A stretch of 64,000 nucleotides of DNA from an uncultured Eubacteriales bacterium (GTDB lineage Bacteria > Bacillota > Clostridia > TANB77 > CAG-508): positions 1 through 64,000 of the forward strand of contig CASEOS010000011.1 of NCBI GenBank assembly GCA_949289635.1. The letters run 5' to 3'. The notes beneath the pieces were generated by a model. That model saw only the letters and a list, made by a program, of their open reading frames with translations. It searched no databases and was not told the origin of the DNA. Both the position numbers and the translations under genes were made by a program. Of this stretch, positions 27,854 through 37,120 are shown one piece after another. How positions within the stretch are numbered: the first letter of the stretch is position 1; each line of letters opens with the position of its first letter.

Positions 27854-28003
27854 ATGAAATATCTTTTTTATTCAGTCGTCGCTATTTGCATTACTGCTAT
27901 TCTAATCACCATTATCATCCAAGTAGGGATAAAAGCTGTAATCAATTTTATCATCTGGTCAACAATAATTGTCTGGATATTACATTCTATTTTTGGTGAT
28001 TGA
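27854..28003 (+). CDS. Small membrane protein, 49 aa
   Basis: AAAAGGAG lies 7 nt before the ATG. The whole chain is hydrophobic: one long or two short helices (LFYSVVAICITAILITIII, then AVINFIIWSTIIVWIL), Lys only near residues 2 and 27. Followed directly by a terminator with a UUCG loop, so it is an independent plus-strand unit between two minus operons. Function unknown. Confidence 0.6.
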   Translation: MKYLFYSVVAICITAILITIIIQVGIKAVINFIIWSTIIVWILHSIFGD

Positions 28004-28008
28004 CTTTT

Positions 28009-28028
28009 GGCTCTTCGGAGCCTTTTTT
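28009..28028 (+). terminator. Terminator of the 49-aa membrane protein gene
   Basis: GGCTC-TTCG-GAGCC followed by TTTTTTT, six bases after the stop. Confidence 0.85.
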
Positions 28029-28073
28029 TATTTTTAAGAAATTATTTAATAAGAACACAATCATTTTTAAGAC

Positions 28074-28104
28074 AAAAATGCCAAACAAAAAAGTCTGGCA
28101 TTTT
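28074..28104 (-). terminator. Terminator after the RNase J gene
   Basis: On the minus strand AAATGCCA pairs with TGGCATTT around a T-rich loop, followed by TTTTG. It lies 10-40 bp beyond the stop at 28115. Confidence 0.7.
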
Positions 28105-28114
28105 AATATTTCTA

Positions 28115-30031
28115 CTATATTTCCATAATAATTGGTATAATCATTGGATTTCTTTTTGTTTTCATAAAGATATAATCTCTTAAGTTTTCTCTTGTAGCTG
28201 ATTTAATTGTTCCCCAATCTCTAATACCTCTTTCTTCACATTTTTTAATTTCATGTCTTACAACAGATTTTACATCATCCATTAAGTTTTCAGATTCTCT
28301 TACATATACAAATCCTCTTGAAATGACATCAGGTCCAGCCACCACTTCTCCTGTTGCAGAATCCATTGTTAAAACAATAATGATTAATCCATCTTGTGAT
28401 AGATGTTGTCTATCTCTTAAAACAATACTTCCCACATCACCAACACCTAATCCATCTACAAGAACTCTTCCACAAGGTACTGATGTTGTAAATTCTGCTT
28501 GATGGTCATTTAATTCCAATATTCTTCCATTTGACATCATAATAATATGATTTTTATCAATTCCCATACTTTGTGCTGTTTCACTATGAGCAATTAATTG
28601 TCTGTATTCTCCATGTACTGGAATGAAATATTTTGGTTTTGCTAAAGCAATAATTAATTTTTGCTCTTCTTGGCAAGCATGTCCTGAAACATGCACTGCT
28701 TCTAATGAACTATATACGACTTCTGCTCCTATTTGCATTAAGTCATCAATAACCTTTGATACAAATTTTTCATTTCCTGGAATTGGCGTTGCAGATATAA
28801 TGACCAAATCATTTGGTGTGATTTTTACTTTTCTATGGTCACCTGCTGCCATTCTTGTTAAAGCTGACATTGGTTCTCCTTGACTTCCTGTTGTAATAAT
28901 GACTAAATTTTCATCTGCATAACTATTTATCATGTCAATATCGATAAATATATTTTCAGGACAATCAATATATCCCAATTCTCTTGCTGTTTCTATCATG
29001 TTTATCATGCTTCTACCACAAACTGCAATTTTTCTATTATATTTTACAGCACAATTTACAATTTGTTGCACTCTGTGTACATTTGATGCAAATGTAGCAA
29101 CCACAATTCTTTTAGTACAATGTAAGAATAACTTATCAAAAACTTCTCCAACAGAACTTTCTGACATCGTAAATCCTTTTCTTTCTGCATTTGTACTATC
29201 AGACATCAATGCTAATATTCCTTGGTTTCCTAGTTCTGCAATTCTTCCAAAGTCCATAATCTTTCCATCGATTGGTGTATAATCCACTTTAAAGTCACCT
29301 GTGTGCAATACTGTTCCTGCTGGTGTTGTAATCGCCAACATAACAGAATCTGGAATACTGTGTGAACTTCTGATAAATTCAACTTTAAAATTCTTTCCTA
29401 AAGAAATGGTTTGTCCTTGTATCACTTCATGTAATTCTGTACTTCTCAATAATTTATGTTCTTCTAATTTATTTCTAATTAATCCTGCTGTTAATTTTGT
29501 AGCATAAATGGGAATATTGATTTTTTTCAATAAATATGGTACTGCACCTATATGGTCCTCATGTCCATGGGTAATAATTAGTCCTTTTATTTTATCCACA
29601 TTTTTTTCTAGATAAGATATATCTGGTATAACTAAGTCAATTCCTAACATATCATCCTCTGGGAATGATAACCCACAATCTACCACGATAATTTCATTTT
29701 CATATTCAAAAACAGTGATATTTTTTCCTATTTCATGTAATCCACCTAATGGAATGATTTTTAAATTTGATTTTTTAAATATTCCTTCTATTTCTTTTTT
29801 TCTTTTTCTTCTTGTGTTAATTGGTTTTATTTCTTTATTTTCTTCATGTTTTATTTTCATATTCTTTGTTTCATTTTCATTTTTTAATTCTTTTTCATTA
29901 CTTATATCTTTTATGTCATTGTTAAATTCTTTTTTCTTTCTGTTATATGGTCTTTTAGTTTTTCCTCCTTCTTTTTGATTATTCTCTCTTTTTACGAATT
30001 TCTCATTGTTTTTTAAAATTTCTCCTGTCAT
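28115..30031 (-). CDS. rnj: Ribonuclease J
   Basis: Dual endo/5'-exoribonuclease, the main 5'-end mRNA decay enzyme in Firmicutes. The start at 30031 has AAAGGAG 6 nt upstream, giving 638 aa. Residues ~1-85 are a Lys/Asn/Glu-rich, low-complexity extension; then the metallo-beta-lactamase domain with HGHEDHIG, DSTNAERKG and the beta-CASP motifs, including HVSGHACQEE; the C-terminal domain is complete. J1 or J2 cannot be separated from sequence here. Monocistronic with its own terminator. Confidence 0.95.
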   Translation of the reverse strand: MTGEILKNNEKFVKRENNQKEGGKTKRPYNRKKKEFNNDIKDISNEKELKNENETKNMKIKHEENKEIKPINTRRKRKKEIEGIFKKSNLKIIPLGGLHEIGKNITVFEYENEIIVVDCGLSFPEDDMLGIDLVIPDISYLEKNVDKIKGLIITHGHEDHIGAVPYLLKKINIPIYATKLTAGLIRNKLEEHKLLRSTELHEVIQGQTISLGKNFKVEFIRSSHSIPDSVMLAITTPAGTVLHTGDFKVDYTPIDGKIMDFGRIAELGNQGILALMSDSTNAERKGFTMSESSVGEVFDKLFLHCTKRIVVATFASNVHRVQQIVNCAVKYNRKIAVCGRSMINMIETARELGYIDCPENIFIDIDMINSYADENLVIITTGSQGEPMSALTRMAAGDHRKVKITPNDLVIISATPIPGNEKFVSKVIDDLMQIGAEVVYSSLEAVHVSGHACQEEQKLIIALAKPKYFIPVHGEYRQLIAHSETAQSMGIDKNHIIMMSNGRILELNDHQAEFTTSVPCGRVLVDGLGVGDVGSIVLRDRQHLSQDGLIIIVLTMDSATGEVVAGPDVISRGFVYVRESENLMDDVKSVVRHEIKKCEERGIRDWGTIKSATRENLRDYIFMKTKRNPMIIPIIMEI

Positions 30032-30586
30032 AAAAACTCCTTTCTTCCTTTCTTTTATTTTATATTTTCTCAATTTTACTAAACTTATACATTTTGCTTT
30101 TATTTTTACTTGGGATTTTTACGAACAAATTTAATGATGCAAAACGAAAACAATATTAATCAAAAAATATAATTAATATTATTCCTATATATGTAATATA
30201 TGAATATAACCCTCTCTTATTTTTATATTTTCATCTCTTTTGTACACACCGTTTACTATATATTTTTCTCTTAAAATATATAGTCTCTTATTTTCATAAA
30301 CTTGTTTTTTAAAATCTCATTTCTAATCGTTTTACTTTTTATTATCTCTTTTTTTAGTTCACTTTTAACAAAGTATTTATTTAATAAAATCTCATCCTTT
30401 AGCTTCTTATTAAGCTAACAACTTGTTATATTTTACTATAAAATAGAAAAAAAGTCAAATTTTACAAAATTTGACCTTTTATTTTAATGTTATCAAGTCC
30501 TTCCTTTGTTTATCTTTCGCTTTTGTATAACATTCTATCCAGTTATATGATTCAATATTACATAATTATTATATTATGTATAAATA
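30032..30586. other. AT-rich intergenic region with a bidirectional terminator
   Basis: No supported gene. At 30446-30484, GTCAAATTTT and AAAATTTGAC form a perfect 10-bp stem with a U-run on the minus strand (TTTTTTT) and TTTTATTTT on the plus, suitable to end the prepilin transcript. The remainder is AT-rich and I see nothing further. Confidence 0.6.
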
Positions 30587-30679
30587 TTACTCTTCTGGTT
30601 TGTTTATAGTATTTAATTTTAACTTTTCTCCTGAAAAATCTAATATTAATGTTCCCTTTTTAGCATATATTTCCTCCAT
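30587..30679 (-). CDS. Possible 30-aa ORF downstream of the prepilin gene
   Basis: Reads MEEIYAKKGTLILDFSGEKL, then KLNTINKPEE. It begins 27 bp after the prepilin stop and has no clear ribosome-binding site. Composition is protein-like, so it may be a real peptide or the remains of a longer gene. Low confidence. Confidence 0.3.
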   Translation of the reverse strand: MEEIYAKKGTLILDFSGEKLKLNTINKPEE

Positions 30680-30708
30680 TTCAAATTTTCTTATTTTTTA
30701 ATCTATAT

Positions 30709-31836
30709 TTATCTGTATACATAAATAGTATCTATGTATACTTTTGAGTCGCCTGTTTGCTCTTCTACATTTTTTTTCATTTTTGTTATAGTCATTTGTA
30801 CCTTTCTTACATTACTGTTGTCGTTTCTATCAAAATACATCCTTTTTTCCATTAAATCAGAAAAATTAACAATCTCATTAACAGTATCTTCAAAATCTAA
30901 TTGAGAATAATATAGAATTTGTCCTAAATTATTATCTTGATTTATTTCTTGTATAGCGCAAGAAAATCTTCCTATATTCTCTCCTTTTACTGTTCTAATA
31001 TCTACTGCTGTTCCATACATTTGCATTTTCAAGTTTGTTGTAATATCATCTGTCCATTTTGCTTTTCCATTCGTAAAATTTTCATTTTCTTCATCATACC
31101 ACGGACCTGTATATGTGATTCCTACAAAATTTTCTTCATATGCTACAACATCACCTTGAATTATCTTTATTTCTTTGTAATGCTCTTCCCCATCTATATT
31201 GATTTTACAGTAGAATGTTTCATCTCCTTGCATAAAATTTGTTAATGTATAGCTAAATGTTGCATCACTTATATCTCCTATAATTTCAAGATTTCCACTT
31301 TTTCCTGCCACACTTCCACTTGTTACATATTCTCCATCTTGACTAGCAGATACTCCTTCTATTGTATAATTTGTAAATCCTGGCTTTTCTATTGTAATAT
31401 CTCCTTCTGTAATAATTTTATTAAAATTCACTTCGTCTAAACTACTTGTTATTGTATAGCTTGTTTCTGTTAATCCATCTGAAAATGATATATCTTTACT
31501 TCCAATTACCACATGTCCTGTTTCTTCTATTTTTGTTCTTTCTTCTTCTGTTATTAGATCTTCTCCTTCTAAATCGTCTAATAACTCTCCTAAGGTTTGT
31601 GCTGTATTTTCTCCCACATAGTTATCTGTTTGTTTTTCTGTTTTCCATAAATTTTTTCTTTCTTCTACACTTGCTGCCCTTGTTTCTACATCTATATCAC
31701 TTGCTCTTGTCAAAATTCCATTTTCTCCTGTTAATGTTGCAATCGTTACTCCTGCTAAAATTAACAAAACAATAATTGTAATAACTAATGCAATTAATGT
31801 AATTCCTTTACTTTTATTTTTTACATTTGTGTTCAT
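30709..31836 (-). CDS. Prepilin-like surface protein with C-terminal beta domain
   Basis: 375 aa from the ATG at 31836 (AAAGGGG upstream). The N-terminus is a type IV prepilin signal: basic leader ending KSKG, then ITLIALVITIIVLLILAGV, with cleavage expected after the Gly. A pilin-like helix follows (VETRAASVEERKNLWKTE), then a LTEEERTKI-like linker shared with the gene at 62706. The rest is beta-rich; the segment from about residue 245 (YTGPWYDEENENF, then LKMQMYGTAVDIR) resembles galactose-binding/CBM-type sandwiches. Probably secreted or pseudopilus-associated. No pilus assembly genes are in the window. Confidence 0.75.
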   Translation of the reverse strand: MNTNVKNKSKGITLIALVITIIVLLILAGVTIATLTGENGILTRASDIDVETRAASVEERKNLWKTEKQTDNYVGENTAQTLGELLDDLEGEDLITEEERTKIEETGHVVIGSKDISFSDGLTETSYTITSSLDEVNFNKIITEGDITIEKPGFTNYTIEGVSASQDGEYVTSGSVAGKSGNLEIIGDISDATFSYTLTNFMQGDETFYCKINIDGEEHYKEIKIIQGDVVAYEENFVGITYTGPWYDEENENFTNGKAKWTDDITTNLKMQMYGTAVDIRTVKGENIGRFSCAIQEINQDNNLGQILYYSQLDFEDTVNEIVNFSDLMEKRMYFDRNDNSNVRKVQMTITKMKKNVEEQTGDSKVYIDTIYVYR

Positions 31837-32093
31837 AATAATCCCCTTTCTTTTGTTTTTTATTATATCTTTTTTTAACATCATACATAATATTTCATGT
31901 ATCTAATTATTAATATACCATACTACCTATTTGTTTTCAATATTTGTACTTTTTTGTAATATAAATGTAATACTTATTTTTTAATATTTTTTGTTCTGTA
32001 TGCTTCTTTTATACATAACTTTTAATGTATATTGTTTTCTGTTTTTATTTTTTTGTTAAGATATACATAGATTTAGCATATAAGGAGGCTATT

Positions 32094-32312
32094 GTGAAAT
32101 TTAAAAGAATCAAAGATTTAAGAGAAGATAATGATAAACTCCAAAAAGATATTGCAAACTTACTTGGTATATCTCAACAATATTATTCTGAATATGAAAG
32201 TGGAAAAAGGACAATTCCTATTCAACATTTAATCACTCTTGCAAATTATTACAATACCTCCATTGATTATATAGTTGGTCTATCTAATTTAAAAGAAAAG
32301 AAAACAAGTTAA
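32094..32312 (+). CDS. Small XRE-family HTH regulator
   Basis: 72 aa, GTG start at 32094 with AAGGAGG 6 nt upstream. One Cro/CI-type helix-turn-helix: KRIKDLREDNDKLQKDIANL, LGISQQYYSEYESGKR, LITLANYYNTSIDYIVGL. Divergent from the prepilin gene at 31836, so it may control it; a following stem AAAACAAGTT/AACTTGTTTT with T-run ends its transcript. Confidence 0.85.
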   Translation: MKFKRIKDLREDNDKLQKDIANLLGISQQYYSEYESGKRTIPIQHLITLANYYNTSIDYIVGLSNLKEKKTS

Positions 32313-32343
32313 AATTGTATAACTTGTTTTTTGTTTACTCTTT

Positions 32344-32372
32344 GGAACGATTTGACACGTCCCTATCGTTCC
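32344..32372. repeat. REP-like palindrome (GGAACGAT type)
   Basis: GGAACGAT...ATCGTTCC with core TTGACACGTCCCT. An identical core in the same orientation is at 33679-33707 on the other side of the next gene; a third, inverted copy is at 46849-46877. Confidence 0.9.
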
Positions 32373-32404
32373 ATATAAGAAGACTATTTATTGTGAAATT
32401 ACAC

Positions 32405-32435
32405 AAAAGGCAGACCACAATGTGGCCTGCCTTTT
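32405..32435. terminator. Bidirectional terminator
   Basis: AAAAGGCAGACCACA pairs with TGTGGCCTGCCTTTT, with A/T runs on both sides; ends the minus-strand gene at 32440. Confidence 0.75.
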
Positions 32436-32439
32436 ATTG

Positions 32440-33567
32440 TTAAACTTTTATATTCATTAATGCATGGTTTAATTTTTCCATTAATTCCTCTCTCTCTTTT
32501 CCTTCTTCTTCCTCTGGATTTAAAAGAATTATACTCATTAATTCTTCAACTTTTTTAATCAAATCTTCCTCCTCTTTTCTTTTCACTTCTGCTTCACGCA
32601 AAAGATTTTTGACTGACTTTTCTAAAAAAGTATTATATGTAGCTTCTGGTTTCAAATATATGATTGGACGTAAAAAATTTGCACTTGCATATTGCCTACC
32701 ATCACTAAGAAATAAGTTTCTCCGGCTACCAAAAAATTCTTCCCGTAAAGATCTTATCCCAAAACCTATATGTTTTATTACAAAATCTTTAGAATCTTCT
32801 TCAATTCCCTGTGAAGGTGAAGCCAACCAATATCTTCTATATTTCCTCCAAATAAGGTTATGTGGTACATAATAAAATAATATTACTTTTTCCTTTTCTT
32901 TTCCTTTTATTTTATATATGCTATAATAATAACCTGTACAGGTTTCTTTGCAACTAATAGATTCATTCTTCAAATAACCTGATGGCAAAAATTCCTGTTC
33001 TGGATATTTAGGAGGCTCTCTCCACCACAGATGCGGGAAATGCGCATTGCTTCTCTTAAAATTATGCAGATATGCTGTCTGCATAAAATTTACATCCTCA
33101 TTTATATTTTCATTTATTCCACTTTGGGATATTATTCGTCGATTTTCATCGACTTCTACACCTAGCAATTGATTCACGTCTTCAATTGCTATACTTTTTC
33201 CTTTTAGTGCTCCTCTTCCCCGACCGAATAATTCTGATATCTTATTCAGTTCTTCTATTCCATATACATACCCTGCAGCACCTTTAAGTACAAACTCTTC
33301 AAATTCATAAATAGGTTGTTTAGCTATAAGCTTTAAGCATTTTTCTTGTTCAACCTCTTCTATGCCTATAACTTGCCACCTCACTTTTACATCTTTACTG
33401 GAAAAAGATTGATCTTTATAACCATTCCTTTCTCCAGGACTCACATAGCTTTCTTCACTGTGCTTATAGGGTATTTCATCTCCTAATTCCAGAATACCTT
33501 TCTCATATAAATCCACTAATTTCCGATTCCTTAATTCTTCACTTAGCATAATGATTTTGCTTAACAT
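32440..33567 (-). CDS. Accessory protein with FGE/'YWLASP'-type surface domain, foreign-looking
   Basis: 375 aa, AAAGGAGG 5 nt before the ATG. I do not know its function. The region VRWQVIGIEEVE, GAAGYVYGIEELNKISELFG, then YRRYWLASPSQG and NFLRPIIYLKPE matches the pattern of beta-rich domains often fused to prepilins in gut Clostridia, but here there is no signal peptide or anchor. The C-terminal ~60 residues are a charged coiled-coil (EVKRKEEEDLIKKVEELM). It uses CGG for Arg at least three times (in ELRNRKL, FGRGRG, FGSRRN), whereas its neighbours avoid CGG, and it is bounded by direct REP copies: signs of acquisition. Confidence 0.6.
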   Translation of the reverse strand: MLSKIIMLSEELRNRKLVDLYEKGILELGDEIPYKHSEESYVSPGERNGYKDQSFSSKDVKVRWQVIGIEEVEQEKCLKLIAKQPIYEFEEFVLKGAAGYVYGIEELNKISELFGRGRGALKGKSIAIEDVNQLLGVEVDENRRIISQSGINENINEDVNFMQTAYLHNFKRSNAHFPHLWWREPPKYPEQEFLPSGYLKNESISCKETCTGYYYSIYKIKGKEKEKVILFYYVPHNLIWRKYRRYWLASPSQGIEEDSKDFVIKHIGFGIRSLREEFFGSRRNLFLSDGRQYASANFLRPIIYLKPEATYNTFLEKSVKNLLREAEVKRKEEEDLIKKVEELMSIILLNPEEEEGKEREELMEKLNHALMNIKV

Positions 33568-33674
33568 TTTTGTTCCTCCTTTAATTTTAGAATTTACTTA
33601 AATTACATTATACTTGTTATGGTTTTCATATTACCATTTTTACTTTAGTTTGTCAACATAATTAAAAATCCAAA

Positions 33675-33711
33675 GGGTGGAACGATTTGACACGTCCCTA
33701 TCGTTCCACCC
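33675..33711. repeat. REP-like palindrome (GGAACGAT type), next to the spoVT stop
   Basis: GGGTGGAACGAT...ATCGTTCCACCC, same core and orientation as 32344-32372; its right end is the first base of the spoVT stop codon. Confidence 0.9.
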
Positions 33712-34265
33712 TAAATTTCCATTTGTGTTCCCAAAAATGTAGCTGCTGATTGCGCTACTTTCTTTTCTACATCATTCATTTTTTGGTTTGCTTCTTTCGA
33801 CATTAATATGACTGTTCCAATAGTATCGCCATTAGAAATGATAGGATACACAACTTGTGCATTATATTTTCTTTCTTGGTTATCATTTTTGGTTATTGGC
33901 ATTGCCACATCACTATTTTCTTTACTTGTATATATTTCTTTATCTTCCATTAATTGTTCTAACTCTGGACTCACATCTTGTTCTAAAAATTCTTTTTTAG
34001 ACCCTCCTGATACGGCAATAACTGTATCTTTATCTGTAATACATGCTATATGTCCTGTTGTTTTTGATAAGGTTTCTGCATATCCTGCTGCAAATTCAGA
34101 TAATTCTCCGATTGGTGAATATTTTTTTAATATGACTTGTCCTTCTCTATCTGTAAAGACTTCTAATGGGTCACCTTCTTTTATTCTTAAAACCTTCCTA
34201 ATTTCTTTTGGTATAACAATTCTACCTAAATCATCTATTCTTCTTACGACACCTGTTGCTTTCAT
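33711..34265 (-). CDS. spoVT: Stage V sporulation protein T (SpoVT)
   Basis: 184 aa forespore transcription regulator. N-terminal AbrB swapped-hairpin domain (MKATGVVRRIDDLGRIVIPK, EIRKVLRIKEGDPLEVF) and a C-terminal GAF-like domain (about residues 60-180). Length and both domains are normal. GGGAGGAAA before the ATG. It is the clearest sign that the lineage makes, or made, endospores. Confidence 0.95.
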   Translation of the reverse strand: MKATGVVRRIDDLGRIVIPKEIRKVLRIKEGDPLEVFTDREGQVILKKYSPIGELSEFAAGYAETLSKTTGHIACITDKDTVIAVSGGSKKEFLEQDVSPELEQLMEDKEIYTSKENSDVAMPITKNDNQERKYNAQVVYPIISNGDTIGTVILMSKEANQKMNDVEKKVAQSAATFLGTQMEI

Positions 34266-34341
34266 AATTTTCCTCCCTTTTGTTTTATAATTTTGTTATA
34301 TTGTTATTATTTCTTATTGTTTCTTTTTTATTCATTTTTTG

Positions 34342-34377
34342 TCAAAAAAAGATTAGTTTTCATAAAACTAATCTTTT
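34342..34377 (-). terminator. Terminator after the KAP ATPase gene
   Basis: AAAAGATTAGTTTT and AAAACTAATCTTTT form a perfect 14-bp stem; on the minus strand TTTTTTTG follows. Confidence 0.85.
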
Positions 34378-34396
34378 GGGATTCTTTTACTATGAT

Positions 34397-36383
34397 TTAT
34401 TCAACCTCTTCTACTTTTTCTTCTTTTTTAGGAAATAATGTTGGTTTATATTTATCAATAATATATCCTAAATCTTTTGAAAATTCTTTTAACATAACGA
34501 TTTTTATTGAAGGATCTTTTCCATTTAAGTAATCATCTATAATTTGTTTTAATTGTTTGATATTTTTAATTTCTGGTTCAATTTGTTTTGCATATTTATC
34601 TGCCCTATTTACTAATTTTTCTTTAATTAAAACTATATCTTCATTACTTGCACAAGAAATTCTTTGGAACATTTGATATGGATCATAGTATTTAAATATT
34701 GGAATATTCATACATTCTCTATCAAATTTCTCATAGAATAATTCCATTTTCATTGGAATACATTTGAAGATTTCTTCTGCTTTTTCCTTAAACATTTTGT
34801 CATGTAGTTGTTCGTTTAATGTATGAAAATGTTTTAAAATATCATCCATATCTTCTGCTACTTCATCAATTGCTATTTTTCCTAATTCTTCATCAACATT
34901 TGTACAATATTCTGATTTTAATGATGCCAAATTCATACCATTGAAAAATACACTTTTGATGGTTTTGATATCATAATCGATTAATCCTTTTTTAGAGAAA
35001 TAACTAAAATATGCATAAATTTTTACAGTATCTATTAATCGTAGGTTACCTTGTTTTACATCTTCTACTATATCAGAAATCACTTTTCCAAATTCATCAT
35101 CAGAAATTTTCCAATATTCCTCTGTAAGTAATCGTTTATATGCCGGTAAGTTTTCTGTATCAATTGTATTTCTGATAGTTTCCATATTTTCTTTAAATAT
35201 TTTCATATCAAAAATTCTAGTTCTTACATAATATTCTATAAATTTAAAGAATCTATATTCTGATTTAAAGTTATAATAATAGTTACTATCAAATTCTTTA
35301 ATATAAAATTGTCTATTATCCATTAATATTCTAGATGATACTAATATAGATTTGTATTCTTCATTATCCTTAATATTAATAAATTTATCTTTTGTTATTT
35401 TTCCTGCTTTAATTTCAAACGAAATAGCTATTGTAAATATTAGCATTGTTTGCATTACTCTATGACTTGTATTGGGATAAGATTTATTCACCATTTCATA
35501 GACCTTTTTAAAGTCATTTAATGCATGTTTTAGAATTCTTAGGTTTCTAGTTCCACTTCTTTCAAATGTTGAAATGATTAATCTTGTATTTTCTCTTAAG
35601 AAACGAATTAAATCTGCATTGTTTTCATAACGCATTAATATACCATTAATAATATAATCAAATTTAGGTGCATATTCAAAAGTTTCACCAATTAGTTTTT
35701 CTTTTATTCTTTCATAATCATTTGCTTTATCAAATACATTTTCTATTTTTCGTTGAATTTTTTCAACAATTGGTTTGTCATTATTATTTAATTCATCTTG
35801 TTTGTCTAATAAGTAAGTGGCAATAAATGTTTTCATTTCTAAGTTAGAGCTTTTTAGTTTTGTTGATAATTCTTTTTCATTACAAATAATAATGGTTTTG
35901 ATATGGTCATGCTCAACAAAGTTATTAATATATCCTAGTATATCAATAACATCCACATTTGCTCTTTCCAAGTCATCAAAACAAAGCACTTTATCATCTG
36001 TTGAGAAGAACTCACCATAGTCTACTTTGTCTCCACTTTGTGTAACGCCAAAAAAGTTTGCCATATCAATTCCTGTTTTTGCATATTCTGGTATAGTTGT
36101 TTGTTCATTAGCATCCATATATCTTCTTAAATTTTTATCCATTAGTTGAGTGGTTTCGATAAAGATTTTTTTACTAATATCTTCTAGATTAGAAATTCCA
36201 TATAAAGACATATAAATGGTTGTATATCTTCTTCCATTCAATTGCATAGATTCTATTTTTTTTCTAATTTTATGATTCCAAAAATGTGTCTTTCCGTGAA
36301 CCCCATTCACCATTTATCATAATGGCATAATCTGTATAATCTGATCTTATATAATCTAAAATGCTTTCAACTAAATCTTCCAT
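34397..36383 (-). CDS. KAP-family P-loop NTPase, split by a CGG-A +1 shift at 36296
   Basis: The real start is the ATG at 36383, after AAAGGAGGAAAAA. Zero frame reads 34 codons to MINGEWGSRKD and then stops; omitting the C of CGG at 36296 gives NGEWGSGKTHFW, a proper Walker A, and continues into the 638-codon frame for about 661 aa in total. Walker B is KVLCFDDLER. KAP ATPases are often tied to membranes or to mobile-element conflict; this protein has no obvious membrane insert. C-terminal half is helical and unassigned. Downstream of comF, probably one operon with recD2. Function in this organism unknown. Confidence 0.8.
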
Positions 36384-36400
36384 TTTTTCCTCCTTTGTTT

Positions 36401-37057
36401 CTAATCTTTTGCCACTACTAATACATCTATTTTTTTAGGTTTAGCGTGTTGTAATATTTTTGCACATTCATTTGCTGTACTTCCTGTTGTATAAATATCA
36501 TCAATTAGTAAAATTCGTTTATTGTTTAGTATCTCTCCATTTTTTAATTCATATACATTTTGTATATTTTCTTTTCGTTGTTCTTTATTTAATTTGCTTT
36601 GTTCTATGATGTTTCTTGTTTTAACCAAACAATTTGCTTGTAATGATATATTTAATTCTCTACTTATTTTTCTGGCAATTAATAAGCTTTGATTATATCC
36701 TCTCTCTTTCATTCTTTTTTTACTAATCGGAACTGGGACTATTGTATCATAACTTTGTAATTTTTCAAAGATTTTTTTATTTTTTAAAATAAAATTCACA
36801 AAGCAAACATACATATATGATTTTTCATGAAACTTATATGTTAATAATAATTGTCTTATGATTCCTTCATAAGGAAATATGGCAATTAATTCTTGAAAAT
36901 ATCCCTCTTTCAAATTTTCTTTTGTTATTTGGAATATTGCTAATTTTTCTATCTTATTCTTACATTTTATGCAAAGTCCTTTATTATTTAATTTTCCACA
37001 AACACTACATACTTGTGGAAAAAATAAATCCAATAAATCAATATTTCTTGTTATCAC
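36401..37057 (-). CDS. comF: ComF/ComFC-type amidophosphoribosyltransferase-like protein
   Basis: 218 aa. N-terminal zinc knuckle (CSVCGKLNNKGLCIKC) and a C-terminal phosphoribosyltransferase fold with KILLIDDIYTTGST-like motif (RILLIDDIYTTGSTA). Family members act in DNA uptake during competence and in fork repair. Start uncertain: the GTG at 37057 sits in or next to the GAGGTG site. Between recD2 and the KAP gene, so a DNA-processing context. Confidence 0.9.
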   Translation of the reverse strand: MITRNIDLLDLFFPQVCSVCGKLNNKGLCIKCKNKIEKLAIFQITKENLKEGYFQELIAIFPYEGIIRQLLLTYKFHEKSYMYVCFVNFILKNKKIFEKLQSYDTIVPVPISKKRMKERGYNQSLLIARKISRELNISLQANCLVKTRNIIEQSKLNKEQRKENIQNVYELKNGEILNNKRILLIDDIYTTGSTANECAKILQHAKPKKIDVLVVAKD

Positions 37058-37120
37058 CTCTTCTTATTCTATTTTTTATATTTTAGTATTTATCTTCCAA
37101 TTCCTTGTATACTTAATTTT

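Noticed and set aside
32440..33567. A fifth CGG +1 shift in the accessory gene (e.g. at AGC CGG AGA)
   Set aside because: Zero frame stays open to a sensible C-terminus (RPIIYLKPE), while the shifted frame soon stops, so CGG is read in frame here.
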